A DNA stretch of 45,499 nucleotides from CBDHHC01 sp050633205 (GCA_050633205.1 JBOEGA010000023.1:1-45499), one strand, 5' to 3'; counted from the stretch's first letter, positions 1 through 7,815 are shown. Made by a program: numbers and translations. Notes: a model not told the origin generated them from the sequence alone.

Positions 1-1209
1 ATACAATATGACTGGACATTATGGGCGCGCGATGACCAGTTGCCACCACATTATAATGACTGGACCACATGGCTGATCCTTGGCGGCAGAGGTGCCGGAA
101 AAACCAGGGCCGGAGCCGAATGGGTTCGTGCACAGGCAACCACTAAAAAAAGCCGGATTGCCCTGATCGGTGAAACTCTGAACGATGTTCGGGCTGTCAT
201 GATTGAAGGCATATCGGGCCTTCTCTCAATTCATCCGCAAAGAGAGCAGCCACGGTTTGAACCATCAAAACGCCAGCTCATATGGCCAAACGGATCAATC
301 GCCCAGATGTATTCAGCCGATGATCCTGAAAGCCTGCGAGGCCCGCAATTTACGGCTGCATGGTGTGATGAACTGGCAAAATGGAGACAGCCGCAACTGA
401 CCTGGGATATGCTGCAATTCGCATTGCGCCTCGGAGATCTGCCAAGGCAGGTCATTACAACAACACCAAAGCCAATAGCGCTTTTACAAAATATCATAAA
501 AGACAATCTGACAAGAATATCAAGAGCAGGCACTGATGCCAATGCAAACAACCTCGCACCAACATTTCTGCAGGCAATAGTCAAACGCTATAGAGATACG
601 CGGCTCGGTCGTCAAGAACTCGACGGCGAAATTTTAATGGACAGACCAGACGCACTTTGGCAACGCGATCAGCTCGAAAAACTGAGACTGCAATCAACGC
701 CTCCACTGCAACGCATAATCGTATCAGTCGATCCACCTGTAACCAGTTCAACAAAATCAGATGCCTGCGGAATTATAATAGCAGGAAAAACAGATGATAG
801 GGCCTATATACTGGAAGATGCAACGATAGAACAGGTCAAACCCCTGCAATGGGCAAAGACAGTTATCAATATGTTCCACAAACATGAAGCTGATACGATC
901 CTCGTTGAAGTCAATCAGGGTGGTGAAATGGTCGAATCCGTCATTCGTCAGATAGATCCGTTGATACCCATAAAATCAGTCAGGGCTTCCCGTGGTAAAT
1001 GGCTTCGTGCCGAACCGGTAGCAGCACTCTACGAACAATCCCGTGTAGCCCATATTGGACAGTTCAAAAAACTCGAAGACCAGATGTGCGACTTCGCCCG
1101 CAACGGTCTCTCCAGCGGTCAAAGCCCGGACAGACTGGACTCATTGGTATGGGCAGTAACAGAACTTCTTCTTGGAACAGAAACAACACCAACCCTGAAA
1201 ATTCTATAG
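1..1209 (+). CDS. GTA/phage terminase large subunit (gp2-like), 5' end outside window
   Basis: ATPase-nuclease motor that packages DNA into the capsid. The reading frame is open from base 1, so the gene starts upstream; the first TTG in view (base 40) is not a credible start because coding similarity (YDWTLWARD) continues before it. Walker A is GGRGAGKTRAG, Walker B ends in WCDELAKW, and the nuclease domain begins near SVDPPVTSS with the conserved Asp, followed by DACGIIIAG. The closest match by eye is the terminase of the RcGTA family. It is first in a row of GTA-type structural genes. The visible part shows no frameshift or stop, unlike the portal gene that follows. Family call is firm; activity is inferred only. 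Confidence 0.93.
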   Translation: MQYDWTLWARDDQLPPHYNDWTTWLILGGRGAGKTRAGAEWVRAQATTKKSRIALIGETLNDVRAVMIEGISGLLSIHPQREQPRFEPSKRQLIWPNGSIAQMYSADDPESLRGPQFTAAWCDELAKWRQPQLTWDMLQFALRLGDLPRQVITTTPKPIALLQNIIKDNLTRISRAGTDANANNLAPTFLQAIVKRYRDTRLGRQELDGEILMDRPDALWQRDQLEKLRLQSTPPLQRIIVSVDPPVTSSTKSDACGIIIAGKTDDRAYILEDATIEQVKPLQWAKTVINMFHKHEADTILVEVNQGGEMVESVIRQIDPLIPIKSVRASRGKWLRAEPVAALYEQSRVAHIGQFKKLEDQMCDFARNGLSSGQSPDRLDSLVWAVTELLLGTETTPTLKIL

Positions 1210-1230
1210 CAAAATCAGTGCACTTTCTTC

Positions 1231-1266
1231 CTTCCCCCTTGACGGGGGAAGTACCCGCAAAGCGGG
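1231..1266. repeat. Palindromic intergenic repeat element (two stem-loops)
   Basis: Between terminase and portal there is an 8-bp perfect stem (1231-1238 with 1244-1251, 5-nt loop) followed at once by a second stem CCCGC/GCGGG (1254-1258 with 1262-1266), then GGGGATGGGGGTG. This C-rich/G-rich style resembles dispersed palindromic elements common in alphaproteobacterial genomes (inference from its look). It is out of place inside a tightly packed structural operon. Confidence 0.6.
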
Positions 1267-1324
1267 GGATGGGGGTGACAGCCCCAGCAAAAAACGATCT
1301 ATTTTATTCGAAAGCCAACACCAC

Positions 1325-2370
1325 ATGCCCCTCATTCAAAAACTGACCGGCCTGTTCAGAAAGCCGCGACCACCTGAACAAAAAGCCTCCGCCACAGCAC
1401 CACTGATCGCAATCCACACTGGCGGGCAACCTGTATGGACACCGCGCGACTACGCAAATCTTTCACGAGAAGGATTTATGCAGAACCCGGTTGTCTACCG
1501 CAGTATACGCATGATTGCAGAAGCAGCCGCAAGTGTTCCGCTTATATTGTCAGAAGGTGAGAATGAACTGAACAGTCACCCGCTTCTTGATTTGCTGAAA
1601 GCCCCCAACAACGCACAGGCCGGATAAGACCTTCTCGAATCCTGGTACGGTTTCCTGATGGTCTCTGGCAACGCCTATATGGAAGCAGTAACCCTTAACG
1701 GTCAGCTCCGTGAACTCCATTGTCTTCGTCCTGACCGTATGAAAGTGGTTCCCGGAAACAACGGCTGGCCGGAAGGATACGAATATTCCGCTAACGGCCA
1801 GAAAATCATCTTTCCGGCAGAGCAGGGCAATAGCATAAACCCGATATTTCATTTCTCTCTGTTCCATCCGGTCAATGACCATTATGGCATGAGCCCACTG
1901 GAAGCTGCTGCTTACGCTATTGATATTCATAATTCCGCCAGCGCCTGGAACAAAGCTCTGTTCGATAATTCCGCAAGACCATCCGGTGCACTGGTCTATC
2001 AGGCCAAAGACGGCAACCTCACCAAAGACCAGTTCGACCGCCTGAAATCAGAACTTGAAAATAGTTTTCAGGGTGCGGCAAATGCCGGAAGACCTCTTCT
2101 GCTCGACGGAGGCCTCGACTGGAAAACAATGTCACTATCTCCAAGGGATATGGATTTCATAGATGCAAAACATATAGCCGCTAGAGAAATAGCGCTTGCT
2201 CTCGGTGTACCGCCAATGCTTCTTGGTATTCCCGGCGATAACACCTATGCCAATTATGCCGAAGCAAACCGTACATTCTGGCGACAGACAATCCTGCCTC
2301 TCGTCAACAAAACCGCACAGGGCCTGTCTGCATGGTTGGGCGCAGCATATAATAAAAATCTCCGTTTATC
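1325..2370 (+). pseudogene. Portal protein (gp3-like), broken by an in-frame stop and a 3' deletion
   Basis: Portal protein forms the DNA gateway at one capsid vertex. The frame starting at 1325 gives MPLIQKLTGLF and runs to a TAA at 1625-1627. The same frame then continues without break from DLLESWYGFLMVSGNAYMEA to about 2368 with strong HK97/GTA portal features (HYGMSPLEAA, DFIDAKH, REIALALGVPPMLLG). A single CAA-to-TAA change would explain the stop. After NLRL the portal sequence ends abruptly and the next bases encode the end of the capsid protein in another frame, so the last few dozen residues are missing. An internal ATG at 1658 could yield a 240-residue fragment. Very unlikely to make a working portal unless the stop is read through. 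Confidence 0.88.
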
Positions 2371-2513
2371 TGATCGTTGACCGTCAGGGCATCCGCATCC
2401 TTCGCGATCCATACAGTTCAAAACCTTACATCCTCTTCTACACCACAAAACGTGTAGGTGGCGGAGTGCAGGACTTTGACGCCATCAAACTCCTGAAATT
2501 CGGAACATCCTGA
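2364..2513 (+). pseudogene. C-terminal remnant of HK97-fold major capsid protein (gp5-like)
   Basis: Frame 3 from about 2364 encodes about 49 residues ending KLLKFGTS, with RDPYSSKP, FYTTKRVGGG and DFDAIKLL. This is the characteristic C-terminal segment of GTA/HK97 major capsid proteins. It lies directly against the truncated portal sequence, in a different frame, with no start codon of its own. The prohead protease gene (gp4) and roughly the first 85% of the capsid gene that normally stand between are absent. Loss is seen directly; the parent order is taken from the RcGTA family. Confidence 0.85.
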
Positions 2514-2603
2514 TACGCAACAACCCCGCCCCCAATCAGTTGTTGCGTAGGCGCGGTCTCAGGTTCCTTTACCCTCCACAGCCCACCTGAGGCCGCGTCT
2601 TTT
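2514..2603 (+). terminator. Tandem hairpins after the capsid stop codon, second one terminator-like
   Basis: Immediately after the capsid TGA is a perfect 11-bp stem (2514-2524 with 2539-2549, 14-nt loop). The very next base begins a 15-bp stem (2550-2564 with 2585-2599, two G-U pairs) followed by TTTT and then the gp6 ribosome binding site. The second hairpin looks like a Rho-independent terminator or attenuator that would set capsid versus connector expression. Confidence 0.7.
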
Positions 2604-2621
2604 CCATTGGAGAAACATGAA

Positions 2622-3197
2622 ATGCCCATAGTACTGACATCCGGACCACTGCTCGAACCACTCACAGTCGCTGAAATAAAAACCTTTCTGCGTGTCGATA
2701 ATGATGATGAAGATATACTGATATCAAGCCTCATTACAGCCGGGCGAATTCATATCGAGCAGAAAATAAACCGCAAGCTCATAACCCAGAGCTGGTCATG
2801 GTATCTGAGCCGATGGCCGGACAAGCCAGAACTCACTTTGCCCCTGAGCCCGGTGCAGTCTGTCGATGCAATTCAGACCTATGATGCAGAAGGGATGCCC
2901 ACCACCTGGCCTGCTGAAAATTACCAGACAGATATCTATTCCGATGCAGCAAAAATTATCAGTAAAAATACAGGTTGGCCAAATCCCGAAAATACAGTCA
3001 ACGGCATCGAAATTCAGATAACTGCTGGTTACGGCAATAATCCGTCAGACATACCTGAACCAGTCAGGCAGGCCTTACGCCTTATGGTCGCCCACTGGTT
3101 TGAAAACCGGGAACCGGTCATTCTCGGCGAAACTCCCATTAGTGTCCCTGAAAACGCTATGGCTCTCCTGTCTCCCTTCAAACAGGTACACCTCTGA
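2622..3197 (+). CDS. Head-tail connector / adaptor (gp6-like)
   Basis: About 191 residues of the phage head-tail connector family found as gp6 in GTA clusters. It should bind below the portal and join head to tail. Seen: N-terminal PLTVAEIKTFLRVD, a short helical region with DDEDILISSLI, and a C-terminal QALRLMVAHWFENREPV typical of this family. Start chosen at ATG 2622, with GGAG at 2609-2612; an in-frame TTG at 2607 overlaps that ribosome binding site. The gene is fully open and sits directly after the capsid remnant and hairpins. It is followed by gp7 after one base. Confidence 0.85.
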   Translation: MPIVLTSGPLLEPLTVAEIKTFLRVDNDDEDILISSLITAGRIHIEQKINRKLITQSWSWYLSRWPDKPELTLPLSPVQSVDAIQTYDAEGMPTTWPAENYQTDIYSDAAKIISKNTGWPNPENTVNGIEIQITAGYGNNPSDIPEPVRQALRLMVAHWFENREPVILGETPISVPENAMALLSPFKQVHL

Positions 3198-3198
3198 T

Positions 3199-3537
3199 AT
3201 GCCACAGAATATAAAACAAATCAGACACCGCATCGCCCTTCAGGCTCTCATTCTTACGGATGATGGATTTGGTGGACAGACAAGGTCATGGCAACAGATC
3301 GCAACCCTTTGGGCTTCTCTACGGCCAAAAAGCACACGCGAATACTCAAAAGAAACGATCAACGCCGAACAGCTTCAAAGCACGATAATCTATGAAATAA
3401 CAATCCGTCACCGCACCGATATTACTCCCCAAATGCGTATCATCTTCGGAAGTCGCAAATTCAATATTCTCTCTGCATTCGATAAAGACGGCTATAAAGA
3501 ATGGCTGATCTGCATCTGCGAAGAAATAAAATCATGA
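3199..3537 (+). CDS. Head closure / head-tail adaptor protein (gp7-like)
   Basis: 112 residues. Beta-rich phage head-closure family protein: HRIALQALILTDDGFGGQTRSW at the N-terminus, RPKSTREYSKE in the middle, and RIIFGSRKFNILSAFDKDGYKEWL near the end, which is the classic SPP1 gp16/HK97 gp10-like ending. Start ATG 3199 lies one base after the gp6 stop, implying translational coupling. The reading frame is intact. In the GTA it would seal the head after DNA filling. Confidence 0.82.
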   Translation: MPQNIKQIRHRIALQALILTDDGFGGQTRSWQQIATLWASLRPKSTREYSKETINAEQLQSTIIYEITIRHRTDITPQMRIIFGSRKFNILSAFDKDGYKEWLICICEEIKS

Positions 3538-3547
3538 GGAAAAACAA

Positions 3548-3949
3548 ATGCCTCAGTCTTCAACCCTGTCACTGCAAAAAGCCATTTACTCAGCCCTCAT
3601 TGCAGATACGGAACTCACAACATTGCTCAATGGGCCGAATATCTTCGACCATGTTCCGCAATCCCAATCTCTGCCATTCGTTGTGATATCACAGATTACC
3701 ACAAAAGAATGGCCACCAAACGGGCAGGAACACAGCATAACCCTGACAACATGGTCAGAGTATCCGGGCCGCAAACAGGCAATGGAAATATCCGAAAGCA
3801 TCCGCGCGGGTTTACATGATACGAGCCTGTCCCTTGAGGACCATCACCTTATCAACCTGCACTTTCTGTCTTCAGAAGCAAGGCGGGACAAACAAAGCAA
3901 GCTCTACCAGATGCAGTCCCGCTTTCGCGCAGTAACAGAACCCCAATAG
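3548..3949 (+). CDS. Tail terminator / DUF3168 family protein (gp8-like)
   Basis: 133 residues, DUF3168-type. N-terminal SLQKAIYSALIAD and TLLNG, central QSLPFVVI and TTWSEYPGRKQAMEI, and a C-terminal QSRFRAVTEP ending match the family that caps the tail tube (lambda gpU-like role). It lies 10 bases after gp7, in the order expected for RcGTA-type clusters. No disruption is seen. Confidence 0.85.
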   Translation: MPQSSTLSLQKAIYSALIADTELTTLLNGPNIFDHVPQSQSLPFVVISQITTKEWPPNGQEHSITLTTWSEYPGRKQAMEISESIRAGLHDTSLSLEDHHLINLHFLSSEARRDKQSKLYQMQSRFRAVTEPQ

Positions 3950-3958
3950 GAACACAAT

Positions 3959-4372
3959 ATGACAGCACAAAAAGGCAAAGACCTGCTCCTGAAACTGGAC
4001 GAGGATGGTCTTGGCACATTCGCAACGGTCGCAGGATTGCGCAGCCGTGGCATAGCCTTCAATGCGCAAACCGTTGACATCACCAATGCAGAATCCGCTG
4101 GGCAATGGCGCGAACTCCTGGAAGGAGCCGGTATCAAAACTGCCCGTATCAGTGGAGCCGGAATATTTAAAGATGCTTCTTCCGATGAAACTATCCGAAC
4201 ATATTTTTTCGCAGGAACAATCCGAAACTGGCAGATCATTATCCCGGATTTCGGAATAGTGCAGGGCCCGTTCCAGATCACTGCCCTTGAGTTCACGGGC
4301 CAGCATGACAACGAAGTAACCTTCGAACTTGCCCTTGAATCTGCCGGACAGCTCACATTCTCACCAGTCTAG
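3959..4372 (+). CDS. Major tail protein (gp9-like)
   Basis: 137 residues, TP901-1/GTA major tail tube family. Starts MTAQKGKDLLLKL, contains VAGLRSRGIAFNAQTVDITN and ESAGQWRELLEGAG, and ends FELALESAGQLTFSPV, all typical of tail tube monomers. Nine bases separate it from gp8. Length is normal for the family and the frame is open, so tail tube protein could still be made even though the capsid gene is deleted. Confidence 0.9.
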   Translation: MTAQKGKDLLLKLDEDGLGTFATVAGLRSRGIAFNAQTVDITNAESAGQWRELLEGAGIKTARISGAGIFKDASSDETIRTYFFAGTIRNWQIIIPDFGIVQGPFQITALEFTGQHDNEVTFELALESAGQLTFSPV

Positions 4373-4381
4373 GACAAAACC

Positions 4382-4693
4382 ATGCCCAACCTCCATCGCG
4401 GCGAAATAGAAGCCATACTGGATGATAAAACCTACACACTCTGTCTCACACTTGGTGCGCTGGCAGAACTGGAAAACTGCCTCGGAGCTGACGACCTCAT
4501 CGCCCTGACCGAACGTTTCGAAAACGGCCGCATGAAATCATCCGATATCACCCACATAATCTGTGCAGGATTGAAAGGCGGTGGTCATGACGTCGATATT
4601 AATGAAGTTTCCCGGATGAAAGTCGATGACGGAGCTGTCGGTTATATCAATATCGCTGTCAGGCTTCTGAAAGCAACATTTCATGGAGAATAA
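4382..4693 (+). CDS. Tail assembly chaperone, GTA TAC1 type (gp10-like)
   Basis: 103 residues. NLHRGEIEAILDDKTYTLCLTLGALAELE is the signature start of the GTA gp10 family (GTA_TAC). It probably binds the tape measure protein during tail assembly. The 3' end overlaps the next gene by 11 bases in another frame. That recalls the two-product tail chaperone arrangement of siphophages, although no slippery heptamer was identified. Open frame, normal length. Confidence 0.85.
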   Translation: MPNLHRGEIEAILDDKTYTLCLTLGALAELENCLGADDLIALTERFENGRMKSSDITHIICAGLKGGGHDVDINEVSRMKVDDGAVGYINIAVRLLKATFHGE

Positions 4694-4886
4694 AAAGTCT
4701 GTTTTTCCCTGGGATCAATGGATGGCCATTGGCTTTGGCATATTACGCCACTCCCCGGAGAGCTTCTGGAAAATGACACCACATGAACTGAATGCAGCAA
4801 TAAAAGGTCTATACGGCCCTTCTGTTTTATCAACACCACCAACCAGAAAAACACTCCAGTCTTTAATCAGTAAATTCCCGGATTAA
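4683..4886 (+). CDS. Small GTA tail assembly protein (TIGR02216-like, gp10a)
   Basis: 67 residues. FPWDQWMAIGFGILRHSPESFW followed by MTPHELNAAIKGLYG is the recognisable core of the small phage protein found between the tail chaperone and tape measure in GTA clusters. It starts inside the end of gp10, which suggests coupled translation. Often missed in annotation because of size. Function by position: second tail chaperone. Confidence 0.82.
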   Translation: MENKKSVFPWDQWMAIGFGILRHSPESFWKMTPHELNAAIKGLYGPSVLSTPPTRKTLQSLISKFPD

Positions 4887-4889
4887 ATA

Positions 4890-5408
4890 ATGCCATTTGA
4901 AACCAGTATCAACACCGATCACCTGAGAACAGAACTGGCAGAACTCACAACGATCAGCGAACGCTTTGGCAGCAAACTGACCAAAGCCTTTATAGATGCC
5001 ACTGTAAAAGGCAAAGACCTGAACTCAGTACTGAAATCTCTGGCACTCTCAATGTCCCGCATGACATTACGTCAGGCATTGCGTCCGGTAAATGAGGCCG
5101 TATCAGGGATAGTATCAAACATCATAAACAGTCCTGTAAAACCATTCGCCAGCGGTGGAGTAATCAATACACCAACCTATTTCCCAATGCATGGTGCAAC
5201 AGGTCTCGCAGGTGAAGCTGGTCCCGAAGCCATACTTCCCCTATCTCGCGGATCAGATGGCAGGCTTGGTATAGCATCCGCTTCGGGGCAGAATATCAAT
5301 ATCACTTTCCATGTCACAGCCACAGATGCAGCCAGCTTCGCCCAGTCCGAATCCCAAATCTCTGCCATGCTGAACCGGGCCGTATCCAGAGGCACAAGGA
5401 ACCTGTAA
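4890..5408 (+). CDS. Short tail tape measure protein (gp11-like)
   Basis: 172 residues, short as expected for the short tails of GTAs (the RcGTA protein is only somewhat longer). Helical N-terminus, then FASGGVINTPTYFPM and GLAGEAGPEAILPLSRGSDGRLGI, the hallmark C-terminal motif of phage tape measure proteins. It sets tail length. The frame is open from ATG 4890, three bases after gp10a. Confidence 0.88.
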   Translation: MPFETSINTDHLRTELAELTTISERFGSKLTKAFIDATVKGKDLNSVLKSLALSMSRMTLRQALRPVNEAVSGIVSNIINSPVKPFASGGVINTPTYFPMHGATGLAGEAGPEAILPLSRGSDGRLGIASASGQNINITFHVTATDAASFAQSESQISAMLNRAVSRGTRNL

Positions 5409-5412
5409 CATC

Positions 5413-6561
5413 ATGTCTTTCCACGAAATCCGTTTCCCCACCAGTATCTCGCTTGGCTCCGAAGGTGGTCCTGAACGGCGCACCGAAATAGTAACCCTCG
5501 GTTCAGGCCATGAAGAGCGCAATACCCGATGGGCAGACTCCAGACGTAAATATAATGCTGGCTACGGCATAAAATCGCTTGATGATCTGCACTCGGTTAT
5601 AGACTTCTTTGAAGAACGCAGAGGCAGGCTCTATGGTTTCAGATGGAAAGACCACACAGACTACAAATCCTGCCCTCCCAGCCAGGCCATATCAGATACT
5701 GACCAGATCATCGGTACAGGAGATGGCGCAACAGATACATTTCAGCTCATCAAAACCTACGGAACGGTTTACGCTCCCTATACACGCCAGATCACAAAGC
5801 CCGTAGGCAAAACGCTAACAGACCTTTCTTTCGGCCCAACAAGCCGCTGGGACTTGGGTAATCAGTTTGATGTGCAACTGGAAGATGGTCAGCTCACGTC
5901 CCTTGAAGACCTGTCTCTGTTCAATGGTGGTAACCTTGCAGCAGTACAAAATACCAATGGTCAATGGGAAGTTATCCAGTTCAAAAATGCCGAACTCATA
6001 GCCGAAAAAACATACCGCCTCTCAACCCTGCTGAGAGGGCAGGGCGGCACTGAAAATTATATGGAAAACATAAACCCAGCAGGTGCGAGCTTTATACTCC
6101 TTGATGATGCAATCACCAGCGTTTCTCTTGGTATCAATGATATCGGGCTACCCTACAACTGGAAATATGGCCCTGCAAACAGGGATATCGGCCATAGTTC
6201 CTACTCGGAAGAAATCCACGCTTTCTCTGGCCACTCCTATAAACCCTTAAGTCCGGTTCATATAGAGACAACTTTCATCAGCAATGATCTGCACATCTCA
6301 TGGAAACGACGAACCCGTATTGGTGGGGACAGTTGGGAATTATCAGAAGTTCCTCTTGGAGAAGAAATAGAACTCTATGAAATAGAAATCATGGACGGAG
6401 AAAATGTAATACGTCTTATGTCTTCCACCATTCAGCAAGTAACCTATGCAGAAGCCGAGCAGCTTACAGACTGGGGCACAATCCAGTCCTCCTATGCCAT
6501 CCGCATATACCAGATAAGCGCCACGATAGGTCGCGGTACTCCAGCCATCCATACAAGCTGA
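5413..6561 (+). CDS. Chimeric tail protein: gp12 (DUF2460) N-terminus fused to gp15 C-terminus
   Basis: 382 residues with two unrelated parts. Residues 1 to about 135 are the gp12/DUF2460 distal tail protein (FHEIRFPTSISLGSEGGPER, SLDDLHSVIDFFEERRGRLYGFRWKD, IIGTGDGAT, TRQITKP). From about residue 142 (GPTSRWDLGN) the sequence is the C-terminal domain of the GTA megatron gp15 (host-contact protein): NGGNLAAVQ, WEVIQFKNAELI, YRLSTLLRGQGGTE, SFILLDDA. The junction is near 5815-5838. Genes gp13, gp14 (cell wall peptidase) and most of gp15 are gone. In-frame joining makes it translatable, but neither half is complete. Domain identities are read from family motifs; the deletion is inferred from normal RcGTA order. 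Confidence 0.85.
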   Translation: MSFHEIRFPTSISLGSEGGPERRTEIVTLGSGHEERNTRWADSRRKYNAGYGIKSLDDLHSVIDFFEERRGRLYGFRWKDHTDYKSCPPSQAISDTDQIIGTGDGATDTFQLIKTYGTVYAPYTRQITKPVGKTLTDLSFGPTSRWDLGNQFDVQLEDGQLTSLEDLSLFNGGNLAAVQNTNGQWEVIQFKNAELIAEKTYRLSTLLRGQGGTENYMENINPAGASFILLDDAITSVSLGINDIGLPYNWKYGPANRDIGHSSYSEEIHAFSGHSYKPLSPVHIETTFISNDLHISWKRRTRIGGDSWELSEVPLGEEIELYEIEIMDGENVIRLMSSTIQQVTYAEAEQLTDWGTIQSSYAIRIYQISATIGRGTPAIHTS

Positions 6562-6980
6562 TGAATATCTCAACTGCTATACAAAAATTGATCACCTGGT
6601 TCACGGGTGTAATAATAGCATTACTGCCAGTTCCTCTGGCCATTTCAGAAAATCTCACAAACATGAAAAGCCTTCTGATACCGGAAGCCTGGCTGAACTA
6701 TTACAGCGAACTTACATTCTTTAGTCTGTCCCTGTCAGTATTAGCGCTGTTTGATAGCATGGAGCTGATTGCAAATTGCAATAAATATGAGAAAACCCTG
6801 AAGACCCTGTTCCACTTCGGCTTCTCGTTAATCCTGCTCCACCTGATTATCGGAGCGATCCACTTTGGCAACCACACAAACTCTGAAACGCGGAACTATC
6901 CCCTTCTCTACACACTGCCAGTTACAATTCTGCTCACAGGCCTGACCAGGTTCATCCATAACATTCGGGAAGCCTCATGA
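6561..6980 (+). CDS. Small polytopic membrane protein of lysis region, unknown
   Basis: 139 residues with about four hydrophobic segments (roughly 7-27, 46-64, 84-104, 115-134). Start ATG overlaps the stop of the upstream tail fusion (TGATG), indicating coupled translation and membership in the same transcript. Not recognised as a known family. Position between tail genes and endolysin fits a holin or antiholin, but that is inference. Confidence 0.6.
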   Translation: MNISTAIQKLITWFTGVIIALLPVPLAISENLTNMKSLLIPEAWLNYYSELTFFSLSLSVLALFDSMELIANCNKYEKTLKTLFHFGFSLILLHLIIGAIHFGNHTNSETRNYPLLYTLPVTILLTGLTRFIHNIREAS

Positions 6981-7144
6981 TCATAACCACATCACTGTTA
7001 GCGCTGCTCCTGTTCCTGATAGCCGCACTGATATGCCTTCGTACACGATCTGCAACCCACACCACCAAACCGTCCCATCCAGAACTCAGGACCACACATG
7101 CAAGACACTTTCCCGACTGCCCTGAAACACGTCCTCCTCTATGA
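6977..7144 (+). CDS. Very small single-pass membrane protein, putative
   Basis: 55 codons starting MIITTSLLALLLFLIAALICL, then a short basic, proline-containing tail ending PETRPPL. Its start overlaps the preceding stop as ATGA and its end overlaps the endolysin start by 47 bases. The overlap and the single N-terminal membrane helix support a real gene in a packed lysis module. No homologue recognised. Confidence 0.4.
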   Translation: MIITTSLLALLLFLIAALICLRTRSATHTTKPSHPELRTTHARHFPDCPETRPPL

Positions 7145-7643
7145 AGGCGGATATGTAAATCACCCGCTCGATCCAGGCGGTGCAACCAATATGGGCATCA
7201 CCCACAAAACATTGTCCCGCTACAGAGGAACAAAAGTCACCAGAGCGGATGTCCGTAATCTCACCTTTGAAGAAGCTTCAAACATCTACCGCAATTTCTA
7301 CTGGCACCCCTGTTGCTGTGACCTGATGCCGGCGGGATTGGATATCGCCCTGTTTGACTGTGCAGTAAATCAGGGCCCGCCCCGCGCCATACGATTTTTA
7401 CAGCATGCCGTGTCCACAAAAGCCGATGGAGCCATTGGCCCGATCACTCTGGCTGCAATCAACCGACAGCCCCCTTTGGACATACTCAATGAATTCATTG
7501 CACGCCGTATGCATCATTACGGCCGCCTCTCAACTCTGTTTAAAACCTTCGGCCTTGGCTGGTCCCGCCGTCTCAGCGATGTCCATTCAAAGTCACTAAT
7601 CGAAATCAATCAAAAGGAGATACCCCATGAACTTCATTCTTAA
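7098..7643 (+). CDS. Endolysin, glycoside hydrolase family 108
   Basis: 181 residues. Peptidoglycan-degrading muramidase. EGGYVNHPLDPGGATNMGIT is the GH108 catalytic region with the active-site Glu at residue 16. The C-terminal half (ALFDCAVNQGPPRAIRFLQ, DGAIGPITLAAI) is the peptidoglycan-binding PG_binding_3 domain. There is no signal peptide, so release would depend on a holin. The 3' end overlaps the next gene by 17 bases, and the ribosome binding site of that gene (AAAGGAGAT) lies inside this one. Frame intact. Confidence 0.93.
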   Translation: MQDTFPTALKHVLLYEGGYVNHPLDPGGATNMGITHKTLSRYRGTKVTRADVRNLTFEEASNIYRNFYWHPCCCDLMPAGLDIALFDCAVNQGPPRAIRFLQHAVSTKADGAIGPITLAAINRQPPLDILNEFIARRMHHYGRLSTLFKTFGLGWSRRLSDVHSKSLIEINQKEIPHELHS

Positions 7644-7815
7644 CCGCCTGAAAGAGCCGTCAACATTTGCCGGAATAGCCGCAGTGTTCGCCAGCTTCGG
7701 ATTACTGGATTTATCGGAAAGTCAGTGGAATGAATTTTTCGGAGCCGTTGCCGCTTTGGCAGGTCTGGCAGCAGTCGTACTTGAAGAAAAAAATAACGAA
7801 GATGAGGATCTGTGA
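7627..7815 (+). CDS. Holin-like small membrane protein
   Basis: 62 residues: amphipathic start MNFILNRLKEPSTFAGIAAVFASFGLL, a second hydrophobic stretch FFGAVAALAGLAAVVL and an acidic tail EEKNNEDEDL. This layout, directly following a GH108 endolysin, is common for phage holins in alphaproteobacterial prophages. A strong AGGAGA ribosome binding site precedes it. Its stop overlaps the next start (TGATG). Confidence 0.72.
   Translation: MNFILNRLKEPSTFAGIAAVFASFGLLDLSESQWNEFFGAVAALAGLAAVVLEEKNNEDEDL

Noticed and set aside
40..42. TTG as start of the terminase gene
   Set aside because: The frame stays open and terminase-like back to base 1, so the gene begins outside the window.
3904..4356. Long minus-strand open frame over the major tail gene
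   Set aside because: It is antisense to a well-recognised tail protein and its translation resembles no protein.
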